From the NCBI GenBank assembly GCA_009838845.1, contig VXRD01000147.1, positions 1 through 50,580 of the forward strand: a stretch of DNA of 50,580 nucleotides, given 5' to 3'. A program made the translations under genes and the position numbers. The notes under the pieces are model-generated. The model was not told the origin of the DNA. It was given only the letters and a program-made list of their open reading frames with translations, and did not search any database. Below, one piece after another: positions 1 through 6,829 of the stretch (the first letter of the stretch is position 1; each line of letters starts with the position of its first letter). Origin of the DNA: Gemmatimonadota bacterium. GTDB taxonomy: Bacteria; Latescibacterota; UBA2968.

Positions 1-2466
1 CGGAATGACCAGTATCATAAAGAAAATCACGCCTCGAATCACATCGTTTTGCGTTGCTTTCACGTCTGGATAGGCGCGCGATTCGAGGCCCATGCCCGCA
101 CGCGTGTGTTTGACAAACAAATCCCATTTCTTGTCTTGCATCGACTCTTCGGCCAGATCCAGATGCTTTTTGGCCTGCTCGTGCAAATTGGTCATCCGCT
201 GGTTTTCAATCGAATATTTCGCCAATTCGCGTATTCGCGCCTCATTCAGCGTCCACATATCTTTTGCGGCCTGGAACGAAGAGTGAATAAACGACCCGTG
301 TTGCAAAGTCTGAAACCCATCGCCGCGCGCGACTTCCACGCTTTCCGCGCTTTTTGAATTCAGCAACATATAGCGCACGCCTATATCCAGTGACCTGCCC
401 CCCAACCGCATCACAATTTTGACCCGTTCACCCGGCGTTGTAAAAATGGTTCCCACTGGTTCTTCTGGACCAAAGCCAATGGCATAGCCGTATTCCTGCG
501 GCGCAGTATTGCCGGGACCGAGCACGCTGATGCTCGACAATTTGGATAAATAACGGGGATCGACTGTATCGTAAAAATCCGTTGCAATACACGGGAACAA
601 AATCCGCGTGCGCTTGGATATCCACCAATCCATATTAAACTCGCCCCGGTATATGCGCGCCTGACGACCGTGATTGGGCGCGTACGTAATTTCGCCGCTT
701 TCTGGATCCATATAAAAAGCCTTCACATCCACGCGGCGCTCGGCAATGCCCGGCATGTAAAATTCGCCATTTTCGTCGGCAATATCGTAGTAGATGCGGC
801 GCACGCCTTTGATCGATTTGTCAACGCCCATTCGCAGCGAAGCCACGGCACCGGGACGGGGGCGATCAGGGATAATGCTTCGTCGGGGAAATGTGCGCAC
901 AAAACCCTGTAAACCGCGCATGCGATCGTCGGGATCCAGCTTGTAATCGGGCAAAAAATCCTCGGAATTTAACCCGAGATCGAGCACACCGGCAAGCAGG
1001 CGTATCTGCCCGGTGAGATTTTTGAAATTTACATGTTCGGATTTATCCAGTGGGGTATCTACTCTGAAACGCGCATCGTTGACCGTAATGAGCGACAGTG
1101 CCGGTGTACCCGCTTCCAAAACGACCTCGCCATCTGTTTTCAGGATTTTCCCCGGAATATACATATCCCAGTTCATGCCGCCTTTGGGATTGATCCCATC
1201 GATGAGGGCATCGGCCGGGTCCAGGTCAAAGCGCTCGGCTATCGCCTCTGAATAATGTATAAACGACTTGCCAAATGGCGTAAAGAAACGCTTGTAATAA
1301 TAATTGCGCGTACTGTTCCAAACCCCGATTTCATCTGTCTGGCTCGTCAAATCCAGAGAAATCAACAGCGGCAATTCGAGGGGTTCGGTCATCAATGCGG
1401 CAAAATGCTTTTCCTTCCGCGAATGCCTGCTCAAAAAATCGCAAATACCTCTGAATCCGAGATGGTGTGCGGAAGAAGCGAGAAACAAAAGCGTGTGTTT
1501 GGGCGGGTACTTGCTAAAATATTCGACCAACTTCATCATGCCCACAATCCCACACGCCATCTCTGCGCCCGGCGCACGCGCGGGCACCACAGACATCGCA
1601 TCGTAATACGTATTGATCACCACAATTTTTTCGCTCAATACGGGATCGGTTCCGCGAATCCAGCCCAAAATATTCCGCGTCTCTTTCTTTTCCCAATCCA
1701 TTCGCGCCTTCAAAGTAACATTAACCTTATCCTTTTGCGCGACCAATTCTTTTAGTTTTTCGCCGCTCTTTTTGTCGATCCAGAAACGCTCTACACTATT
1801 GGGCACCTGCAAAAATTTGGTCTCTGACTGCGCGGTAAATGTGGAATCGGGTTCAACAAATATTATCTGCTGCGCGCCGAGCATGGCAGCATTGAGCCAG
1901 TTGTTCCACGAATTAAATTCCATCAACACCACCGCACCCTCTACATTGCGCCCATTAAATTCCGATACATCACCATCGCCACCCCACAAGAGATGCCCTC
2001 GCACGCCCCCCGTGGGCAAAGTGGTCGTCTTGACCAGATTGGGCCATAAACCGTGAATGGAAAAAACCTCTCCCGTGTCTTCTACCGTCAGGGTTCCACC
2101 ATAGTCTATAGGCACGGCCACGTCATAGGTCTCGGCTTCGACGTCTTCCATGCCAAAACGCCGAAACTCAGAAATGATAAAATCCGCGGTTTTTTCATGC
2201 CCTTCATAACCCACCACGCGCGATTCGTGTTGCGTAAACTGGTCCATCAACGTGCGAATCCCATCTTCGCGCACAGCATCTAAAACCCGTGTCCCTACTT
2301 CCTCTGCTCGCGGAACGGGTACAGGAGGAACCTCGCTGGGCATTTCCAATCCCAACAAAGCAGCTATATGGGGATTTACGCGATAGGGACCGGCAATCAG
2401 GAGCGCGGTGATAAAAATCCCCAAACCAATGAGGCTCAATGCGATGAGCTTGTAATATTTATCCAT
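1..2466 (-). CDS. Membrane-anchored M28-like peptidase homologue (partial, probably inactive)
   Basis: The frame stays open from ATG 2466 to the left edge of the window (822 codons), so the 3' end is missing. The protein starts with a membrane anchor (about residues 7-27), then a PA-like insert (about 120-200), then an M28 metallopeptidase fold (about 270-490), a region resembling a carboxypeptidase regulatory domain (about 540-620), a helical stretch, and a new membrane segment at the edge. The M28 metal ligands are mostly gone. The usual HYD motif reads YYD (287-289), the bridging Asp region reads GAEMA (301-304), the catalytic GEE reads AHH (333-335), and the late His is absent near FRVDTP (467-472). 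Only Asp289 and Asp372 fit. I infer a non-hydrolytic or altered-metal homologue. The start overlaps the stop of the upstream gene within ATGGATAA, which implies translational coupling. Confidence 0.7.
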   Translation of the reverse strand, partial: MDKYYKLIALSLIGLGIFITALLIAGPYRVNPHIAALLGLEMPSEVPPVPVPRAEEVGTRVLDAVREDGIRTLMDQFTQHESRVVGYEGHEKTADFIISEFRRFGMEDVEAETYDVAVPIDYGGTLTVEDTGEVFSIHGLWPNLVKTTTLPTGGVRGHLLWGGDGDVSEFNGRNVEGAVVLMEFNSWNNWLNAAMLGAQQIIFVEPDSTFTAQSETKFLQVPNSVERFWIDKKSGEKLKELVAQKDKVNVTLKARMDWEKKETRNILGWIRGTDPVLSEKIVVINTYYDAMSVVPARAPGAEMACGIVGMMKLVEYFSKYPPKHTLLFLASSAHHLGFRGICDFLSRHSRKEKHFAALMTEPLELPLLISLDLTSQTDEIGVWNSTRNYYYKRFFTPFGKSFIHYSEAIAERFDLDPADALIDGINPKGGMNWDMYIPGKILKTDGEVVLEAGTPALSLITVNDARFRVDTPLDKSEHVNFKNLTGQIRLLAGVLDLGLNSEDFLPDYKLDPDDRMRGLQGFVRTFPRRSIIPDRPRPGAVASLRMGVDKSIKGVRRIYYDIADENGEFYMPGIAERRVDVKAFYMDPESGEITYAPNHGRQARIYRGEFNMDWWISKRTRILFPCIATDFYDTVDPRYLSKLSSISVLGPGNTAPQEYGYAIGFGPEEPVGTIFTTPGERVKIVMRLGGRSLDIGVRYMLLNSKSAESVEVARGDGFQTLQHGSFIHSSFQAAKDMWTLNEARIRELAKYSIENQRMTNLHEQAKKHLDLAEESMQDKKWDLFVKHTRAGMGLESRAYPDVKATQNDVIRGVIFFMILVIP

Positions 2467-4450
2467 AGCGATGTACCCAATGTCCGCGTTCTGGGAACCA
2501 GATGATGTCAATACCCACTGACAAAGTCACGCCGAGAATATATCCGACGAGCAAACCGATGAACAGGGGCCTTGATTTGCGATAAACCGTTGGCCCCCCC
2601 ACTTTTATGATCACAAACTTAATCAACCACGCCAGAAAAGTTGTAAAACTGGTGCGCCGGACCAGATAAGAACCCGAAATCGCCAGCCCCACGGGATGCA
2701 GCGGCCACCACGCAAAGCGATAGCGCATATAGATCAACCCGGCCATCAGCAGACCGCCAATGCCAAAAAATACCGCTTGTTCGGGATGTTCCTCGTAAAA
2801 CGGTGGCTCGTCGGGTTTTTTAATTACATTAACTGTACCTTGGAAATGGCGTTCGGCTGCCCGCGTAATCTCCCAACTGTTGAAATTATAAGCCCCTTGA
2901 TCGTAACCCAACCACACGGTGAACAACATATTAAACAGCAAACTGACCATAAACACCAGCCCAATAGCCCCCATCAGCAGCCGCCGCTGATTGCCGGGAA
3001 CGCCCTCGGAGACGCGCCCTGCATGGGCCAGCGCGGGCAAAAACAACCCCTTAAAATGCCCGGTAATCAAACCCGAATAGCGGTAAGCGACATGGGTAGC
3101 AAGCGGGATATTGCGCCGTCCAAAAAACGGTGCAACCATACTCCAGGCACCTATGGGTGTATTGGTAAATGGCATGCCAGTATCGGCCAGGATCTTCGCC
3201 ATACCCGTATAGACAAAAATCACGGCGAGAAGGAGTAAAAATCCTTGCAGCGGATCGAAATTCATCTGCGTCAGCCAGACAAACAGATATACCAGGCTGC
3301 ATAGCAGGCCGATACAAGCGGCGCGATAAGACATCAATTCATTGGAGTCATCCACCGTGGGATCCCTCCCGAGTGCCTTCATCAACACATCTCGCAAATG
3401 TCTTCTCGCAACCCAGAACGTCGAACACACAAAAACAATAAATGCCCCTGCAATCTGCCAGTAATACACCCCCGTGCGATAATAAGGGGTGATGGCTCTA
3501 TAGCCCCACTTATTGAGCTGACCACCCTCAAAGATAAACAACAAATCAAAAAACCAGATTGAAAACAGAACATCCAGGCTGGCAAAATAAGAAAAAAGTA
3601 TGGTAAAAATGCCAAAATATCCCCTGATAGGCGGCCATTGCCAATCAATCCAGTACCACCGCGATCGGTAAATGGGAAAACGCGGAAAGCCCGGTACAAA
3701 GTAATTGATACAATTCCAGGCCAGCACGCCAAACGCAATGGCAAATCCGATCCAGAACAAGCGGTTGCGCGTAAACTCGGGCAACCATCCCTCGCCATCG
3801 CCCGGTTTAGAAACTATATCGATCAACGGCGCCATCGCGGGAAAAACCAGGCGTTCGTTTTGCACCCATTGTTTTCTCAAAATAGTGGCGACACACGCCA
3901 GCATCAAAAAAGCCGCCGCCACAACCGTCGTCCACCAGAACAGGGGCAATACCCAAACGTCCCAGGGGATAGCAGCACCGCTCGGCAAGCCTTCGTAAAA
4001 CCACGCAACGGCATTGCCCTCGGGACTTGGCAAGAGCCAGTTGGGCAAAAGCGGATGCAAATGCTCAGCCCACTCATTTTCTTCCGTAGCAAAATAATAA
4101 GGCGCCGTGATATAGCCGATCAAATATCCCGTCAGACCAAAACACGGCAGTGCCGCGCCCACGAGGCCCATCGCCAGAATCGCATGCCATTCGCCTGGTG
4201 AGAGCGCCCAGCCGGTCATTTTGGCAACAATGGCGAGTCCGATCATCAGGATCATCAGCACGATCAGCATGGCCATTGGGATATGGCTATACGTCATCAA
4301 CGGAGCGTGCAAGATGTAGCGCACACAAATAGCCAGCAGATCGAGGGCGACGACCAGAAATAGCCCCAATCCCACAGCGCGCAATGTTACCGCGGGTTGT
4401 GAACTCGCATCATCTGCTTCCGTCTGAATATTTTGTGTATCAAGAGCCAT
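2459..4450 (-). CDS. Polytopic membrane protein, DUF6785/DUF6784 family
   Basis: A 663-residue integral membrane protein with roughly 12-14 hydrophobic segments spread over its length, including strong ones near residues 30-50, 60-82, 90-115, 170-190 and the C-terminus. Aromatic-rich loops (for example FWIGFAIAFGVLAWNCINYF) and conserved Pro/Gly-rich loops resemble the DUF6785 (N-terminal) and DUF6784 (C-terminal) families, which I recognise from planctomycetes and uncultivated FCB-type genomes. The substrate is unknown; the topology suggests a transporter. It is the first gene of a two-gene unit with the M28-like protein, whose ATG overlaps its stop codon. No clear ribosome binding site precedes ATG 4450. 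The family name rests on recognition of overall sequence character and not on a search. Confidence 0.65.
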   Translation of the reverse strand: MALDTQNIQTEADDASSQPAVTLRAVGLGLFLVVALDLLAICVRYILHAPLMTYSHIPMAMLIVLMILMIGLAIVAKMTGWALSPGEWHAILAMGLVGAALPCFGLTGYLIGYITAPYYFATEENEWAEHLHPLLPNWLLPSPEGNAVAWFYEGLPSGAAIPWDVWVLPLFWWTTVVAAAFLMLACVATILRKQWVQNERLVFPAMAPLIDIVSKPGDGEGWLPEFTRNRLFWIGFAIAFGVLAWNCINYFVPGFPRFPIYRSRWYWIDWQWPPIRGYFGIFTILFSYFASLDVLFSIWFFDLLFIFEGGQLNKWGYRAITPYYRTGVYYWQIAGAFIVFVCSTFWVARRHLRDVLMKALGRDPTVDDSNELMSYRAACIGLLCSLVYLFVWLTQMNFDPLQGFLLLLAVIFVYTGMAKILADTGMPFTNTPIGAWSMVAPFFGRRNIPLATHVAYRYSGLITGHFKGLFLPALAHAGRVSEGVPGNQRRLLMGAIGLVFMVSLLFNMLFTVWLGYDQGAYNFNSWEITRAAERHFQGTVNVIKKPDEPPFYEEHPEQAVFFGIGGLLMAGLIYMRYRFAWWPLHPVGLAISGSYLVRRTSFTTFLAWLIKFVIIKVGGPTVYRKSRPLFIGLLVGYILGVTLSVGIDIIWFPERGHWVHRYG

Positions 4451-4502
4451 TGGCGCGATTTTTGTGATATGAAGTAAAATTCCTTAGAAAATGTGCGGGA
4501 AT

Positions 4503-4531
4503 AATTAACCCCCGCCCCTTGCATTTGTCAA
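4503..4531 (-). promoter_or_regulatory. Possible sigma-70 promoter for the DUF6785 operon
   Basis: On the minus strand TTGACA (4531-4526) is followed after 17 bases by TTAATT (4508-4503). The -35 element is perfect and the -10 is weak. Transcription would start near 4495, about 45 bases before ATG 4450. Confidence 0.35.
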
Positions 4532-4610
4532 ATGGTTTATCTGTTTATAATTGTAAACCTGCATATAGCGCAACATCGCTTCTGTTTGCGAAAAAACGTA
4601 CGCAAGAACC

Positions 4611-4639
4611 TTGACACCAATCAGCCGTTTTGTTAAATT
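4611..4639 (+). promoter_or_regulatory. Sigma-70 promoter of tRNA-Phe
   Basis: TTGACA at 4611-4616, a 17-base spacer, then TAAATT at 4634-4639. Initiation is predicted near 4646, about 20 bases before the mature tRNA 5' end, as expected for a separately transcribed tRNA. Confidence 0.7.
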
Positions 4640-4664
4640 TTCCAATCTTATCGGGAAAGATGAT

Positions 4665-4740
<76 letters not shown>

Positions 4741-4792
4741 TTTTTTAGTTGACCATACACAGACGTAGATTTTCTCGTACAAGTTCCAATTA

Positions 4793-4829
4793 AAAAAGGG
4801 TGTGAACTTACAGTGTTCACACCCTTTTT
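4793..4829. terminator. Bidirectional rho-independent terminator
   Basis: A perfect 15-bp stem (4793-4807 with 4815-4829) and a 7-base loop. The A-run on the left and T-run on the right give a U tract in both directions. It ends tRNA-Phe transcription on the plus strand and the SUMF1-like gene on the minus strand. Confidence 0.9.
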
Positions 4830-4851
4830 GTTTTTGGTAAAAAAATTGAAG

Positions 4852-5643
4852 CTATAAACTCTGAGCAACCCGAAACCCCACATAAAGGCTCCCGGCAAAG
4901 GTCCTGTGCCGGTCACGAGCAGCCGAGCGAAGGAAATAGCCTTCCAGGTACCATGCACCGCCGCGCACTACGCGCGCAGTAGAATCGCCGACCTCCCACG
5001 CAGACCCGTCATTAGGTGCCCCCACATATCTATTATTATACCGATCCAGAGTCCATTCCCAAACATTGCCGTGCATGTCGTGAAGCCCCCAACTGTTGGC
5101 CTCGAACGATCCCACAGGTGCTGACATCTCATTATCCCACTGACTGCCGCACCCATTGCAATTGGCGCGGTTGTGGCCGAGATTATTCCCCCAGCTATAC
5201 CTCGTCGCTGTTCCCGCGCGAGCCGCATACTCCCACTCTGCCTCACTTGGCAAACGATAGTTCTTCCCCGTCTGTTCCGATAACCAGGCTGTGTACGCCA
5301 CCGCATCATCCCATGTGACATTGATCACGGGACGACGTCCTCGCCCAAAACCCCTGTCATCTGCTCGCTCGCGCCCCGTCGCATCTGTGAAGACATCGTA
5401 TTCCTCAAACGTCACCTCGTACTTCGACAGTGCAAACGACGCAATCGTCACCTCATGCACCGGCCTCTCGGCATTGGTGCAACTTCTCCCTGAAACGCAC
5501 CCCATCTTAAAACTTCCCGCGGGAATCACCACCATCTCTGGCGACTTAAAAGAAGCCCCTTCCTCCTGTGAAACCCGAGCGGATACAACCGTGAAAAATC
5601 CCAACAAAAATAGAACGGAAAAGCTACTGATGATTCCCCGCAT
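4852..5643 (-). CDS. Exported SUMF1/FGE-sulfatase-fold protein without catalytic cysteines
   Basis: A 263-residue protein with an N-terminal signal peptide (MRGIISSFSVLFLLGFF...) followed by one formylglycine-generating-enzyme (SUMF1) domain. Family hallmarks seen are MVVIPAGSFKMG, YEVTFEEYDVF, PVINVTWDDAVAYTAWLS, RLPSEAEWEYAARAG, HGNVWEW, RVVRGGAW and a closing VGFRVA. The active-site Cys normally found in the RYCR-like segment is replaced (YFLRSAARDR), so formylglycine formation is unlikely. Such proteins usually act as binding or structural modules. I chose ATG 5643 over an upstream in-frame start because AGGAGAG sits 6 bases before it and the signal peptide then begins the protein. It lies 80 bases downstream of the HlyD-like gene and is probably co-transcribed from the same sigma-54 promoter. 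Confidence 0.85.
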   Translation of the reverse strand: MRGIISSFSVLFLLGFFTVVSARVSQEEGASFKSPEMVVIPAGSFKMGCVSGRSCTNAERPVHEVTIASFALSKYEVTFEEYDVFTDATGRERADDRGFGRGRRPVINVTWDDAVAYTAWLSEQTGKNYRLPSEAEWEYAARAGTATRYSWGNNLGHNRANCNGCGSQWDNEMSAPVGSFEANSWGLHDMHGNVWEWTLDRYNNRYVGAPNDGSAWEVGDSTARVVRGGAWYLEGYFLRSAARDRHRTFAGSLYVGFRVAQSL

Positions 5644-5723
5644 GATATCTCTCCTGTCATTATTATTTAAATGCGCATCACATAGAAAATAAGACAACTT
5701 CTTAGGGATGAGAAACATATTTT

Positions 5724-6476
5724 TCACCTTCCTATAGTCACATTGACCAGGGCACCGGGTCTGACATGCTTTCCCGCATTCAAAAAAAGACCTGTTACTT
5801 TGCACGTCCCATTTTCCGGATCAATAACAGGACTGATCCCGATAACGCGCCCGGGCAGCGCGCGCTTTCCGCCAGCGGTCGGCACGGCAGACAGCGGCAT
5901 ATTCATTCGGATCGCGTTCAGCCTTTTCTCGGACACAAACAGATGCACCTGAAGATCCTCGGGGTCAATGACCCGCGCGACCGCGGTGTAAGCCAGTATC
6001 CAGTCGCCTGCCTTTACATTGACCTCAACCACCATCCCGTCCTGGGGCGCGATGATTGCGGTTCTGTCCAGTTCCATACGCGCGGCAACCCAGTTATAGT
6101 GTGCGACCTCGGCATCGAAGCGGACATTTTCGAGCTGCTGATCACTGACCAGATTCTTATCGTGCAACACTTCCAATCGCGCTTTCAGGGTCTGCGCCTT
6201 CTTCAGTGCAATTCGAGCCGCGGCTTCCTTTACGCGCAAATCCCGACGGGATAATACCATGAGGGTATCCCCTTTTACCACCCGGTCTCCCACCTCAAAG
6301 TTGACCTGCTGCATCCGCGCGTTCATCCCGGCATAGACCGTCGCCGATTGCACAGGTACTAAAGGTGCCCTCAATATCAGTTCTTCTGCATTGACCCTTG
6401 CGGCAACGAGCATGAGGAACAGACCGCATAGAAACATCGCGTTGTATATCATAGTTGCAAGTGACTGGTGAACCAT
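5724..6476 (-). CDS. HlyD/RND-type periplasmic adaptor (membrane fusion protein)
   Basis: A 250-residue protein with an N-terminal signal or anchor (about residues 9-30). A lipoyl half-motif follows (VNFEVGDRVVKGDTLMVLS, about 55-75), then a short alpha hairpin (about 80-130), the second lipoyl half (IIAPQDGMVVEVNVKAGDWI), and a beta-barrel portion with the family signature of RND efflux adaptors. It is shorter than typical adaptors (about 350-400) and lacks most of the membrane-proximal domain. AGGAGGG precedes ATG 6476 by 7 bases. No RND pump, ABC permease or TolC is adjacent, so it is an orphan adaptor. A consensus sigma-54 promoter lies 55-70 bases upstream, so its expression probably depends on an enhancer-binding activator. 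Confidence 0.85.
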   Translation of the reverse strand: MVHQSLATMIYNAMFLCGLFLMLVAARVNAEELILRAPLVPVQSATVYAGMNARMQQVNFEVGDRVVKGDTLMVLSRRDLRVKEAAARIALKKAQTLKARLEVLHDKNLVSDQQLENVRFDAEVAHYNWVAARMELDRTAIIAPQDGMVVEVNVKAGDWILAYTAVARVIDPEDLQVHLFVSEKRLNAIRMNMPLSAVPTAGGKRALPGRVIGISPVIDPENGTCKVTGLFLNAGKHVRPGALVNVTIGR

Positions 6477-6530
6477 GGGAATACCCTCCTGTATGGGGTT
6501 GGAATTGAAACTTCGTGCCCTTCATATAGG

Positions 6531-6545
6531 GCAAAAACTGTGCCA
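6531..6545 (-). promoter_or_regulatory. Sigma-54 (RpoN) -24/-12 promoter
   Basis: On the minus strand TGGCAC, 5 bases, TTGC (6545-6531) matches the RpoN consensus at every conserved base, with the GG and GC doublets correctly spaced. Initiation would fall near 6519, giving a leader of about 43 bases to the HlyD-like gene. Confidence 0.75.
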
Positions 6546-6622
6546 AAATTCACAAAAAACCCGTAACTGATTGCAGGAGAGCGTGTTGTTAAAAAATGCC
6601 GAAAAAAGGATGTGCGGAAAAC

Positions 6623-6680
6623 TGTGTCATATGACACCTTAGGTGTTTCAAATGAAACAGTAAGTGTTCCAAATGAAACA
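6623..6680 (-). promoter_or_regulatory. Three phased palindromic activator sites upstream of the sigma-54 promoter
   Basis: Three inverted repeats of form TGTKTCA-NN-TGAMAC(A/C) are centred at 6630.5, 6651.5 and 6672.5, spaced exactly 21 bp (two helical turns). The middle site is perfect (6644-6659), the third has one mismatch (6665-6680), and the first contains a perfect 14-bp palindrome (6624-6637). They begin about 80 bp upstream of the -24 element, the usual position of enhancer-binding-protein sites. A degenerate fourth half-site may lie at 6694-6700. No activator gene is in the window. Confidence 0.7.
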
Positions 6681-6724
6681 GTTGGGATTAGAATGAAATA
6701 GGGGGATTACGAAGGAAGATTACA

Positions 6725-6756
6725 CAAAAAATGCCCTGAAGAACACAGGGCATTTT
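6725..6756 (-). terminator. Rho-independent terminator of the EF-hand/beta-helix gene
   Basis: An 11-bp perfect stem (6728-6738 with 6746-6756), a 7-base loop, and a U run on the minus strand (6730-6725). It lies 74 bases past the stop of the secreted protein gene and insulates it from the sigma-54 unit. Confidence 0.85.
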
Positions 6757-6829
6757 GGAAGGTTTTTGGAGCATACCATACAACGGGCTGTCATCATCGG
6801 TCCTGCGGACATTGTTTGCGTTTTGCCAT

